The position numbers and the translations under genes are program-made. From Limihaloglobus sulfuriphilus (GTDB taxonomy: Bacteria; Planctomycetota; Phycisphaerae; Sedimentisphaerales; Sedimentisphaeraceae), in assembly GCF_001999965.1 (NCBI RefSeq), contig NZ_CP019646.1, forward strand, positions 2,542,001-2,606,000: 64,000 bases of DNA. Reading direction: 5' to 3'. The notes beneath the pieces were generated by a model. It ran no database searches. It was not told the DNA's origin and saw nothing but the letters and a program-made list of their open reading frames with translations. Below are positions 19,158-27,438 of the stretch, piece by piece; position 1 is the first letter of the stretch, and every line of letters starts with the position of its first letter.

Positions 19158-19910
19158 TGGTCATTAAATATCTCAAATGGCGAAGAAACAAAGTGGTCAA
19201 GTCTCTTTTTAAACATTACGGGCACACAAGATCTTTATTATAAGCACTTTACGTGTGGAAGGCTGTCCGAGTCTTAAATCCTGAATAGGGGAAATTAAAA
19301 GGGGTAAATTAAAAGGGTTGAGACTCTTTGTTTTTGTAAGGTATTGCAAATGAATACTTTATGGTTACTGTTTAAATGTATTATATCCTTGAAACCTGAT
19401 TCATTTATGATAAGATGGGTAAAGTGATTAGCGAATACGAACAGGTTGTGACCGGCTGGGCTCGGTATTTAAGTTTATAGCACCTGTCGCGGGCTCGAAA
19501 AAACGGATAACATGAATAATACTTTTAAAGAATACAGATTTAGCAAGTGTAACGTTTTGAAAGTAAAGGAGATACGTAACGACAGAATTCTCTTTATGTG
19601 TAAAACCCTTTACAATAATAAGTTATAAAACAAAATCAGATACATATACCTGAAAAAATACTGCCGAAACTCTTTGCTCTTAACTTATCACTCTTAACTT
19701 TTGATCCTGTAAATCCTGTCTGATAAGAATTTTAAATTACCATGAAGTTCATGAAGAACACAAAGAATTTCTTATGATTTAAACTTCAATTCCTTCAATA
19801 CCTTCATGCTTAAAAATGAGAACTAAAACTATTTTTAGTTTCCACTTGAATAAGTGCCGTCAAACCCGTAAAATCTTACTGGTAAGATTATTTATTAAGA
19901 AAGGTTTCTT
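19158..19910. other. Long AT-rich intergenic stretch without a recognisable gene
   Basis: About 750 bp between the large dockerin gene and the AbrB/PIN pair. I see no open frame with family resemblance, no tRNA and no clear terminator. Short phrases around 19690-19780 (TCCTGTAAATCCTGTCTGATAAGA, read in part, and a CATGAAGTTCATGAAGAACA stretch) look like dispersed or degenerate repeat sequence. Confidence 0.5.
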
Positions 19911-20177
19911 ATGTTGACAAATTTTGCTACAACAAAAATGTCCTCTAAAGGGCAAGTCGTGATCCCTGAATCTGTTAGGAAAGCACTCGGTTTGGAGAAC
20001 GGCTGCCAGTTTCTTGTTTTAGGGGAAAAAGATGCTGTTATTCTCAAAGCAATCTCTGCCCCTTCCAAGCAAGAGTTCAGCAGCTTGATTTCTAAAGCAC
20101 GTAAGGAAGCGAAAAAAGCCGGCTTAGAGCCCAAAGATATCTCCAATGCGATCGCTAAAGTTAGAGGCAGAAAGTGA
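19911..20177 (+). CDS. AbrB/SpoVT-type antitoxin of a PIN toxin pair
   Basis: 88 residues. The swapped-hairpin AbrB domain is obvious at about 8-48: TKMSSKGQVVIPESVRKALGL followed by GCQFLVLGEKDAVILKAI. The C-terminal tail (KARKEAKKAGLEPKDISNAIAKVR) is the usual toxin-binding segment. It overlaps the PIN toxin gene by 4 bp (ATGA-type coupling), the standard layout for a type II toxin-antitoxin operon with autoregulation by the complex. A run of AAAGG lies a few bases before the ATG. Located inside the AT-rich insert. Confidence 0.9.
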   Translation: MLTNFATTKMSSKGQVVIPESVRKALGLENGCQFLVLGEKDAVILKAISAPSKQEFSSLISKARKEAKKAGLEPKDISNAIAKVRGRK

Positions 20178-20584
20178 AAACACCTATAGTTGTGGTTGAC
20201 ACAAATGTCTTTGTTTCGGGCATCTTTTTTAGTGGACCGCCGTATAGTATTCTCAAGGCCTGGCAGGATGACCGGCTTCATATTGCTGTCACCAAAGAGA
20301 TAATTGAAGAATATCGGAGAGTTATTGAAACCCTGTCGGAGAAATTCGAAAGTACCGATATTGATTATTTCTGGGAACTACTCCTTATCGAAGCTGAGCT
20401 GGTTCCTTCGTATTCATTTAATGAAGTGATCTGCGAGGACCCGGACGATGACAAATTCCTTGCTTGTGCAATTGCGGCCAAAAGTAAGTATATCATAAGC
20501 GGTGATAAACATTTGCTCAAAATAGGCCAGTTTCTTAACACAAAAATTGTAACTCCAAGGTATTTCCTCGACAATATGCTATGA
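20174..20584 (+). CDS. PIN-domain toxin (COG1569-type)
   Basis: 136 residues. PIN ribonuclease fold: first acidic residue D9 in VVDTNVFVSGIFF, middle acid in EIIEEYRRVI, and the C-terminal cluster CEDPDDDKFLACAIAAKSKYIISGDKHLL with the metal-binding aspartates. This matches the family annotated as putative PIN toxin of a toxin-antitoxin system (COG1569). Free toxin would cleave RNA and stop growth until neutralised by the AbrB-type partner encoded just upstream. All expected acidic residues are present, so it looks intact. Confidence 0.88.
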   Translation: MKTPIVVVDTNVFVSGIFFSGPPYSILKAWQDDRLHIAVTKEIIEEYRRVIETLSEKFESTDIDYFWELLLIEAELVPSYSFNEVICEDPDDDKFLACAIAAKSKYIISGDKHLLKIGQFLNTKIVTPRYFLDNML

Positions 20585-20613
20585 ATAAGTAAAATTAAAA
20601 AGCTATTAAATTC

Positions 20614-20898
20614 TACCTTAACAGGAGTGAAAACGGCCAGAGCACGGCAGTTGCTCAGTTTTGCTATGATGCCCTTAGCAGGCGGATTATGAAGGACGAC
20701 AATACGATGGATTATCCCTGGATGTATTATTATGACAACAAGGGTCGGATGGTTGAGAAGATGGAAACTTCGCGGAACGTGGAGCAGCGTAATCTGTTAG
20801 AGTTCACGCTTGAGCGTGTTAAACCTCACAGACAGGACACACTGAAGTGCGGACTCTTACAGACAGAGCAATCGAGAAACTATGAATCCGGTTTATAA
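20614..20898 (+). pseudogene. RHS/YD-repeat remnant (copy 2)
   Basis: The frame reads SENGQSTAVAQFCYDALSRR, then IMKDDNTMDYPWMYYYDNKGRM, the same RHS core as at 15811-15933. Downstream it continues into sequence (VEKMETSRNVEQRNLLEFTLE) that differs from copy 1. It has no plausible start or complete domain. Together the two copies bracket about 4.8 kb. Confidence 0.7.
20629..20751 (+). repeat. Direct repeat, right copy (RHS core)
   Basis: Ungapped match to 15811-15933 in the same orientation. Position and orientation make it a possible recombination partner for excision of the intervening AT-rich segment. Confidence 0.85.
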
Positions 20899-20924
20899 AC
20901 AATTAAAAATTATGGGGTATAATT

Positions 20925-22364
20925 ATGCCGGCAGAAAATGATCATGTGAATAATTCAGAAGGTGCAAGCGATGTGGTAAACGAATTTGAACGTCAGCGGG
21001 TGCCTGATAGTGCCTTGCTCAATTTCAAGGATTTTATCGGTATGTACGCCGGTGAGCACTGCGCGGGCACTGAGCTGATGATAGGCCCGTTATTCGTTGC
21101 TGCCGGGGTAGGTATATTCGATTTGATCTGGGGGCTGGTTCTGGGCAATCTGCTGGCGGTACTGAGCTGGATGTTTTTGTGCGCACCAATAGCAACAAGA
21201 GCCCGGCTCACGCTGTATTATCAGCTTGAAAAGATATGCGGCAAGAACCTGGTGGTTTTGTATAACCTGGCAAACGGCATAATGTTCTGTTTTCTCGCCG
21301 GCTCTATGATAACCGTTTCGGCGACGGCGATCGGTGTCTGGTTCAAATTTCCTATGCCGGGGCTCAATGATCTTTATCCCAACAGCGTCGGCTGGGTAAT
21401 TGCGGTTCTCTTTGTCGGCGGTTTGATAGCGGTTGTAGCTGCTTACGGGTACAAAATTGTTGCCAGGTTCGCAAATATAGCTTCGCCCTGGATGGTTCTT
21501 GTATTTGCTGCGTTTGGTATTATAGGATTAAAAAACTTTATCGACATAACCGGCGAAGACATATCAGGGCTTTCTGATATCTGGAATCTGGCAGAGGTGC
21601 ATATATGGCGAGGCGGCGAACCGCTTGCGGGACAGGTTAAATTCACTTTCTGGCATGTGACGTTTTTTGCGTGGTTCTGCAATATGGCGATGCATATTGG
21701 AATGAGCGATTTGAGTGTTTTCAGGTACGCAAAAAAATCATGGTATGGCCTGGCATCAGCTTCGGGAATGTATGTAGGTCATTTTATGGCATGGATTTCC
21801 GCTTCTATTCTTTATGCCTACCAGCTCCACCTTGATCCCGCCGATACGAATGTGCTGCCCGGGCCGATGGCATTTAGAGTGGCCGGCGTTGCAGGGATAA
21901 TATGTGTTATAATAGCCGGCTGGACCACGGCAAACCCGACAATATACAGGGCGGGGCTTGCTTTTCAGGCAATCATGCCGAATGTCTCACGGTTTAAGGT
22001 GACTCTGGCAACAGGTGCGGCGGCAACAATTGCCGGAATGTTTCCCGCGATAGCAATGAAACTTCTGGGCTTTGTTGCTCTTTATGGAATGGTTCTTATG
22101 CCGATGGGAGCTGTGATATTCGTTGACTTCTGGCTGATGAAGAGATTCGGGCTGAAGAGCAACTACGCCGAGCTCAGCGGAAAACTGTTTAACTGGGCGG
22201 CCGGCATCGCATGGCTGGGAACGCTGTTAATATGTGTGGTTCTGGTAAAATTTGCCGGGGTGCAGATATTTTTCGTAAGCCTTCCGGGCTGGTTTATCGC
22301 CGCGGCCGGATATATAATCCTCAGTAAGATATATCAAGACAAAAAAGGAGCTGACGCATGGTAA
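20925..22364 (+). CDS. NCS1-like purine/cytosine permease family transporter
   Basis: 479 residues with about twelve hydrophobic segments. The start of the membrane domain (LNFKDFIGMYAGEHCAGTELMIGPLFVAAG) and the LGNLLAVLSWMFLCAPIATRARLTLYYQLEKICG stretch (read in part) match the layout of the nucleobase:cation symporter-1 family; GYKIVARFANIASPWM corresponds to the conserved middle region. Predicted role is Na+- or H+-driven import of a nucleobase, hydantoin or similar small compound. The substrate is unknown. Its stop overlaps the start of a 68-residue two-helix membrane protein, which suggests a two-component transporter. Confidence 0.8.
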   Translation: MPAENDHVNNSEGASDVVNEFERQRVPDSALLNFKDFIGMYAGEHCAGTELMIGPLFVAAGVGIFDLIWGLVLGNLLAVLSWMFLCAPIATRARLTLYYQLEKICGKNLVVLYNLANGIMFCFLAGSMITVSATAIGVWFKFPMPGLNDLYPNSVGWVIAVLFVGGLIAVVAAYGYKIVARFANIASPWMVLVFAAFGIIGLKNFIDITGEDISGLSDIWNLAEVHIWRGGEPLAGQVKFTFWHVTFFAWFCNMAMHIGMSDLSVFRYAKKSWYGLASASGMYVGHFMAWISASILYAYQLHLDPADTNVLPGPMAFRVAGVAGIICVIIAGWTTANPTIYRAGLAFQAIMPNVSRFKVTLATGAAATIAGMFPAIAMKLLGFVALYGMVLMPMGAVIFVDFWLMKRFGLKSNYAELSGKLFNWAAGIAWLGTLLICVVLVKFAGVQIFFVSLPGWFIAAAGYIILSKIYQDKKGADAW

Positions 22365-22564
22365 CCCAAATTGCAAAATCAGCCGCATTACTATCACTTG
22401 TAATGCTGATTGTACCTTCGCTGCTGTATCTTTCAGGCATAATGGAACTGGACAAAGTAAAGTTAATAATGGGCATCTGCACCGTAGTTTGGTTTGTATC
22501 CGCCGCAGTCTGGATGTGGGACAAAAGCGAAAATAAAACAGGTGCCTCCGAAGAGAGCAAATAA
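22358..22564 (+). CDS. Small two-helix membrane protein, partner of the permease
   Basis: 68 residues; two predicted membrane helices (SAALLSLVMLIVPSLLYLSG and LIMGICTVVWFVSAAVWMW) and a charged C-terminal tail (DKSENKTGASEESK). Its ATG lies inside the last codons of the permease gene (7-bp overlap), with AAAGGAG upstream, so translation is probably coupled. I do not recognise the family. By analogy with small subunits of other solute symporters, it may stabilise the permease. Confidence 0.75.
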   Translation: MVTQIAKSAALLSLVMLIVPSLLYLSGIMELDKVKLIMGICTVVWFVSAAVWMWDKSENKTGASEESK

Positions 22565-22925
22565 AAGGATTAAATTTCTTTTGTGTGCAAGGTATTTATT
22601 AACAATTGTTTATAAAAAAATCATAGTCAGCCTGCCCTGACAGATACTGGCATTGCGTGTGTATCATTTTTGGGGAGTGCGGGTGCAAGCGCCGGCATAA
22701 GATTGTAAGAGTCCAGGCTTTAGCTTGTTACCAGGCACCAAACGACGGGGAAACAAACTAAAGTTTGAACTCTAAACACAATCAATTTTCCGCCATTTTT
22801 AACAAAAAATTAAAAAATTTTCAAAAAGTGCTTGAAATGCCGCGAACCGATAATAAAATATCGAGTAATATATATCGATAAGGAAATATCTATTAAATAA
22901 AAAACTAAATATCAGGCACGCGAAA
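22565..22925. promoter_or_regulatory. Intergenic region upstream of rex, with a 20-bp palindrome
   Basis: 361 bp without genes. A near-perfect palindrome TTATTAACAATTGTTTATAA lies at 22596-22615, just after the small membrane protein. It contains TTAACAA and TTGTTTA half-sites, but arranged back-to-back, not in the TTGTTAA-N4-TTAACAA order known for Rex operators. The stretch at 22795-22880 is very AT-rich and presumably holds the rex promoter. Confidence 0.4.
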
Positions 22926-23588
22926 ATGGAAACAAAAGAAATAAAATCTATATCAAAGGCCGCCATCAGGCGGATGCCGCTTTACCTTAGTCTGGTAAAA
23001 CAGCAGATTGCGATGGGCGAGAAAACCCTCAGCAGCACATTTATAGCTGAAAAGCTCAACACCGAGGCCATACAGGTTCGCAAGGACCTGGCCGCGACCG
23101 GCGTTGTCGGCCAGCCACGTTTGGGGTTCTGCTCAGAAGAGCTTGCCGCGGCGATCGAGAGGCTGCTGGGCTGGGACAACCTACAAGAGGCGTTCCTTAT
23201 CGGTGCGGGTAATCTCGGTTCGGCCCTGATCGGATATGAGCCGTTTATAGAAAACGGGCTCAACATTGTCGCGGCGTTCGATAATGACTCTGACAAGATA
23301 GGAACAGAAATCCGCGGCGTAAAGGTTCTCAGCATTGACCGTCTGGAAAACCTTATCGGCCGAATGCACATCAAGCTGGCAATACTCACCGTACCTGTAG
23401 AGGTGGCACAACAGACCGCCGAGCGGCTTGTCAGTGACGGCATCGAGGCGATCTGGAACTTTACGCCGACAAAAATCATCGTCCCCGACGAAGTGATAGT
23501 AGAACGTACCGACCTGGCCGCCGGCTATGCCCAGATATCCTCGAGGCTTGCGACCAAAGCACAAAGAAAGGCCGCAGAGAATGGCTGA
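22926..23588 (+). CDS. rex: Redox-sensing transcriptional repressor Rex
   Basis: 220 residues, the usual Rex length. Winged-helix DNA-binding domain about 1-85 (AAIRRMPLYLSLVKQ, TFIAEKLNTEAIQVRKDLAATG), then a Rossmann NADH-binding domain with AFLIGAGNLGSALIGY and FDNDSDKIGTEIRGVKVL. The C-terminal swapped helix is GYAQISSRLATKAQR. Rex represses fermentation and hydrogenase genes when NAD+ is high and releases DNA when NADH accumulates. It opens the hydrogenase cluster and overlaps the next gene by 8 bp, so it probably controls that cluster. Confidence 0.93.
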   Translation: METKEIKSISKAAIRRMPLYLSLVKQQIAMGEKTLSSTFIAEKLNTEAIQVRKDLAATGVVGQPRLGFCSEELAAAIERLLGWDNLQEAFLIGAGNLGSALIGYEPFIENGLNIVAAFDNDSDKIGTEIRGVKVLSIDRLENLIGRMHIKLAILTVPVEVAQQTAERLVSDGIEAIWNFTPTKIIVPDEVIVERTDLAAGYAQISSRLATKAQRKAAENG

Positions 23589-23844
23589 TAAGGCGGTTCA
23601 CGTTCGCATATGCATGGGCAGCTCGTGTTTTGCCCGGGGCAACTCTGATACGCTTGCCTGTATCCGAAGCCATTTTCAGGTGGCACAGGATCAGGGGCTT
23701 ATCCGGCTCGAGGGCAGTCTTTGCGAGAACAACTGCCATCATGGGCCAAATATTGTTATAAACGGCCGCCCTTACGGCAGTATTACAGCCGCCGCGGCGG
23801 TTGAGCTTATAGAAAATGAACTGAAAAATCAAAACCGCGGCTAA
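23581..23844 (+). CDS. Thioredoxin-like [2Fe-2S] ferredoxin (HndB-like)
   Basis: 87 residues from the ATG at 23581, which overlaps the end of rex by 8 bp. A thioredoxin-like [2Fe-2S] domain is visible: VRICMGSSCFARGNSD supplies the first two cysteines and CENNCHHGPNIVINGRPYG the other two. It resembles HndB of NADP-reducing hydrogenases and the C-terminal domain of the HydA encoded at 29329-31326. It would carry electrons to or from the sensory or catalytic hydrogenase proteins of this cluster. A longer frame from 23527 exists but would extend into rex and adds no recognisable domain. Confidence 0.85.
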   Translation: MADKAVHVRICMGSSCFARGNSDTLACIRSHFQVAQDQGLIRLEGSLCENNCHHGPNIVINGRPYGSITAAAAVELIENELKNQNRG

Positions 23845-23920
23845 AGGGTTTGGCGGGAGAGTTTACCCGCGGCTCAATCTCATAATCGACATATTCTAAA
23901 CTTATTTAAACGGTAACCAA

Positions 23921-25663
23921 ATGAACTACTTACAGCCAATTTACACAGAATCCGCACAGTGTCAGGACTGCTACAAGTGCCTTCGCAGGTGCGATGTGAA
24001 AGCGATCCAGATACTCGAGGGCCATGCCAGAGTGATGGACAGCCAGTGTGTGTACTGCGGCAAGTGCGTAAAGAACTGCCCCGCAGAGGCAAAAAAAGTC
24101 CGCACAGACCTCGAGAGGGTTAAGCTGCTCATCAGCGGCGGCGAAAGGGTTATCGTTTCACTGGCTCCCAGCTTTGTATCTGAATTCGCCGGAACAAAGC
24201 CTCAAGTGCTGGCGGCGGGACTGAGACGGCTGGGCTTCTACGGCGTATCTGAAACATCTATCGGCGCAGAGGAGGTCTCGGCAAATATCGCCAGATACCT
24301 CAAGACCGCCGAGCCCGGGATACATATATCCTCGGCCTGCCCTTCTGTAGTTGAGCTGGTAAAAAAATATTATCCTGATTTCGCCGATTGTGTAACTCCG
24401 GTATATTCTCCCGCTCTGACGCACGCGAAGATGCTTAAAAAAATCTACGGCGAAGACACAAAAATCGTGTTTGTCGGACCGTGCATAGCCAAAAAAATCG
24501 AAGCTGACAGATATCCCAATCTACTCTCTGCCGCCTTGAGCTTTCGTGAGCTGCACGAGTGGTTTGCCAGAGAGCGTATAAACCTCGAGAGCGGCCTTTG
24601 CGGCGATTCATTTTTGGAGAATGACGGTTTTATCCCCGAAAGGGCGAATCAGGGCCGGCTCTACCCCGTTGACGGGGGCATGATCGAGGGCATAAAGGCC
24701 GGCTGCGGTGTTACCGAGAGCGGGTTCATGACATTCTCCGGCGTCGGCAATATCAGGGCGGCGCTGAGCGAGTTCGAAGGGCTAAAACTTGCCAGGCCCC
24801 TGTTTCTCGAGCTGCTAGCCTGTGAGGGCGGCTGTGTGAACGGCCCGCTGGTTTCACGCGAAGGAGGAACCGTTTCAAAGCGGCTTGAGATTATTTCAGA
24901 GCTTGACGCGGCGGAATACACACAGCGCGAACCGGAGTTTGATATATACTGCCAATGGCAGACAGAGCCGGTCGCACAGAGCAGCTTCAGCCGGGAAGAC
25001 ATCTTCAACGCACTTGAGAAGGTCGGCAAGTACAGTCCTGCCGATGAGCTCAATTGCGGCGGCTGCGGCTATGAAACGTGCCGGCAGTTCGCACAGGCAC
25101 TTTTAGAAGGCAAAGCCGAGCCGCAGATGTGTCTGGGTTATATGCGGAAGCTGGCAAACAAAAAGGTTGACGCTCTTATCCGTACAATGCCCGGCGGGGT
25201 TGTTATGGTCGATGAGAACATGAAAGTCATCGAATGCAACAAGCGGTTCGCGCAGCTGCTGGGCAGAGACGTTTTAAATATATTCCTTTCAAGGCCGGGA
25301 ATGGCGGGGGCGGACATAGCTAAGCTGCTCCCGGCTCCCGAGCTTTTCAGAAATGTTCTCGAGAGCGGCAGTGAGACCGCGGAAAAAGACATAAAATTCA
25401 ACAACAGCATTCTGCATCTATGCGTTTTCACTATCGAGCCGCATCGGCTTGTGGGCGGGTTCCTCCAGGATATCACCGCTCCTGCCATGCACAAGGAACA
25501 GATCGTAAACCGCGCCAGAGAGGTTATCGCCAAGAACCTCCAGACTGTACAGCAGATCGCGTACCTGCTCGGGGAAAACGCCGCCGACTCTGAAGTTATA
25601 CTCAACTCAATAGTGAATACCTTTACCGCCCAGCCTTTGGAGAAACCCGATGCTCAAGACTGA
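23921..25663 (+). CDS. Sensory [FeFe]-hydrogenase-like protein with Fe-S domain and PAS domain (HydS-like)
   Basis: 580 residues. Two [4Fe-4S] motifs at the N-terminus (C14, C17, C20, C24 and C43, C46, C49, C53); H-cluster domain about 75-350; an additional Fe-S domain about 376-405 (CGGCGYETCRQFAQALLEG); PAS domain about 415-530 (ALIRTMPGGVVMVDENMKVIECN). The H-cluster ligands are kept: C140 in SSACPS, C188 in VGPCIAKK, and C301 and C305 in LLACEGGCVNGP. The residue before C140 is Ala139, where catalytic enzymes have the proton-relay cysteine of TSCCP. This substitution and the PAS domain fit sensory hydrogenases of groups C/D, not a turnover enzyme. It overlaps the phosphatase gene by 14 bp, so the two probably form an H2-responsive signalling pair. 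Confidence 0.88.
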   Translation: MNYLQPIYTESAQCQDCYKCLRRCDVKAIQILEGHARVMDSQCVYCGKCVKNCPAEAKKVRTDLERVKLLISGGERVIVSLAPSFVSEFAGTKPQVLAAGLRRLGFYGVSETSIGAEEVSANIARYLKTAEPGIHISSACPSVVELVKKYYPDFADCVTPVYSPALTHAKMLKKIYGEDTKIVFVGPCIAKKIEADRYPNLLSAALSFRELHEWFARERINLESGLCGDSFLENDGFIPERANQGRLYPVDGGMIEGIKAGCGVTESGFMTFSGVGNIRAALSEFEGLKLARPLFLELLACEGGCVNGPLVSREGGTVSKRLEIISELDAAEYTQREPEFDIYCQWQTEPVAQSSFSREDIFNALEKVGKYSPADELNCGGCGYETCRQFAQALLEGKAEPQMCLGYMRKLANKKVDALIRTMPGGVVMVDENMKVIECNKRFAQLLGRDVLNIFLSRPGMAGADIAKLLPAPELFRNVLESGSETAEKDIKFNNSILHLCVFTIEPHRLVGGFLQDITAPAMHKEQIVNRAREVIAKNLQTVQQIAYLLGENAADSEVILNSIVNTFTAQPLEKPDAQD

Positions 25664-26840
25664 CAACATATACGTAGAGGTGTTTCACAGCCAGATAAAG
25701 AAACACGGCCAGGCCGCCGGGGGCGATGTCTTTCTCTCCGAGAAGCCGGCCCGGGGCCGCCGGACAATATGTGTTCTGGCGGACGGCCTGGGCAGCGGGG
25801 TAAAGGCCAATGTGCTTGCGACGATGACATCAACAATGGCTTTGAAATATGTCAAAAGCGATATAGACGTAAAAAAGGCCTCCGAGATAATCATGCGTAC
25901 CCTTCCGGTATGCAGCAGAAGAAAAGTCGGTTACAGCACCTTTACCATCGTCGATATAAGCGGCGGGGGCAAGGTCAGCATAATTGAATACGATAACCCC
26001 TCTTATATACTGCTCCGCGGTGACAATCCGGCAAAGGCAGAGAAGACGGCGTTTGAAATAGAGGCAGCCGGCCTTGGAAAACGCAAACTCGAGTACAGCT
26101 CATTCGAGGCGCGTGAGGGCGACAGGATGATTTTCTTCAGCGACGGCGTAACACAATCGGGCATGGGCAGCCGGGTAAGGCCGCTCGGCTGGGGCTTCGA
26201 GGGTGCCGCGGATTTTGTCGCCGCCCGCTGCAAAGCCGGCAAAGAGCTGACCGCCCAGGGACTCGCCGAGGACATTGTTGAGCGTGCCGAGAAAAATGAC
26301 GGGCTCAAGGCCAAAGACGATATAACCTGTGCGGTGATAAATTTCCGCAGGCCGCGGCGGCTGCTGGTTATGACCGGCCCGCCATACGACAATAAAATGG
26401 ATTCGGATCTTGCCCTGAAAGCCGACGCATTTGAAGGACGCAAGATTATCTGCGGCGGAACTACCGCCAAAATAATCGCCCGTGAACTCGATCGCGATGT
26501 GGAGGTTGACCTGAATCAGATTTACAGCGATGTGCCGCCCGCCTCAAAGCTCAAGGGCTTTGACCTGGTAACAGAGGGCACAATTACGCTGAGCAAGACA
26601 ATGAAACTTCTCAGCGGTTCAGCGGAGTTAAAACGGCTCGCCAAAGACGCGGCGGTAAGACTGGCTTCTATGCTGCTTGAGAGCGACATTATCGAGTTTG
26701 TTGTAGGCACCAAGATTAACGAGGCGCATCAGGATCCCAAACTGCCCGATGAGCTGGCGATAAGAAGAAACCTGATACGTGAGCTGGTGGAGCTGCTCAA
26801 CAAACGATACCTCAAAGAGGCAGAATACAGACTGATATAG
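25650..26840 (+). CDS. SpoIIE-type PP2C protein phosphatase with extra C-terminal domain
   Basis: 396 residues. SpoIIE/PP2C phosphatase domain about 1-225: GGDVFLSE, VLADGLGSGVKANVLATM (metal-binding Asp), RKVGYSTFTIVDI, MIFFSDGVTQSGMG and KDDITCAVI. A second region about 233-396 (LLVMTGPPYDNKMDSDLA, KIICGGTTAKIIARELDR, LKGFDLVTEGTITLS) matches no domain I know. It follows the sensory hydrogenase with a 14-bp overlap. Sensory hydrogenases of this type are commonly encoded beside PP2C phosphatases, so the likely role is H2-dependent dephosphorylation of a regulator; its target is not visible here. Confidence 0.85.
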   Translation: MLKTDNIYVEVFHSQIKKHGQAAGGDVFLSEKPARGRRTICVLADGLGSGVKANVLATMTSTMALKYVKSDIDVKKASEIIMRTLPVCSRRKVGYSTFTIVDISGGGKVSIIEYDNPSYILLRGDNPAKAEKTAFEIEAAGLGKRKLEYSSFEAREGDRMIFFSDGVTQSGMGSRVRPLGWGFEGAADFVAARCKAGKELTAQGLAEDIVERAEKNDGLKAKDDITCAVINFRRPRRLLVMTGPPYDNKMDSDLALKADAFEGRKIICGGTTAKIIARELDRDVEVDLNQIYSDVPPASKLKGFDLVTEGTITLSKTMKLLSGSAELKRLAKDAAVRLASMLLESDIIEFVVGTKINEAHQDPKLPDELAIRRNLIRELVELLNKRYLKEAEYRLI

Positions 26841-26931
26841 TTAAACTAAAAACTAAGAACTAATAGTTGATGAGTAATAAGAATAACCAGGAATTGAAAT
26901 TTAGAAGTTTTAATATGAGAGGAATAATTTA

Positions 26932-27438
26932 ATGGCTTGCCAGAATTGTAAAAGCGGTCAGGATCGGTTGAGTAAACTTTGCCGGATAATCGAGAAGAAC
27001 GATAATGATCCGTCAAAGCTGATCCCGATTCTGCATGAGGTCCAGCGAGAGTTTCGCTATCTGCCCGAAGATGTACTTGCCTACATCGCGACAGCCCTGA
27101 AGCTGCCGCCGGCAAAAGTGTACGGGGTAGCGAGTTTTTATTCTCACTTCGCCCTCGAGCCCAAGGGCAAATATGTCGTGCATATCTGCGACGGAACGGC
27201 CTGTCATGTAAAGGGCTCGATGAACATATACGACGCCCTCTGCGAGAAACTCAATGTCTCGGAGGAGAAATCAACCACAGAAGATATGCAGTTCACCGTT
27301 GAGACCGTAAGCTGTATCGGCGCGTGCGGGATGGCACCGGTGATCTCGATAAACGGCAAGGTTTACGGTCAGGTTACTGCCGAAAAGGCCGTAGAAATTA
27401 TAGATGAACTCTCAGCCCAAGAGGTGGCAAATGTCTAA
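26932..27438 (+). CDS. hydC: NuoE-like [2Fe-2S] subunit of bifurcating hydrogenase (HydC/HndA)
   Basis: 168 residues. N-terminal helical bundle typical of NuoE (ILHEVQREFRYLPEDVLAYIA), then a thioredoxin-like [2Fe-2S] domain with ligands in CDGTACHVKGS and SCIGACGMAPVI. Matches HydC/HndA of trimeric and tetrameric electron-bifurcating [FeFe] hydrogenases and NuoE of complex I. Its gene overlaps hydB by 8 bp, and order HydC-HydB-HydA is the usual one. GAGAGG lies about 10 nt before the ATG. Confidence 0.93.
   Translation: MACQNCKSGQDRLSKLCRIIEKNDNDPSKLIPILHEVQREFRYLPEDVLAYIATALKLPPAKVYGVASFYSHFALEPKGKYVVHICDGTACHVKGSMNIYDALCEKLNVSEEKSTTEDMQFTVETVSCIGACGMAPVISINGKVYGQVTAEKAVEIIDELSAQEVANV

Noticed and set aside
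22596-22615. Classic Rex operator
   Set aside because: The half-sites are in the wrong relative orientation for TTGTTAA-N4-TTAACAA, so it is listed only as a palindrome.
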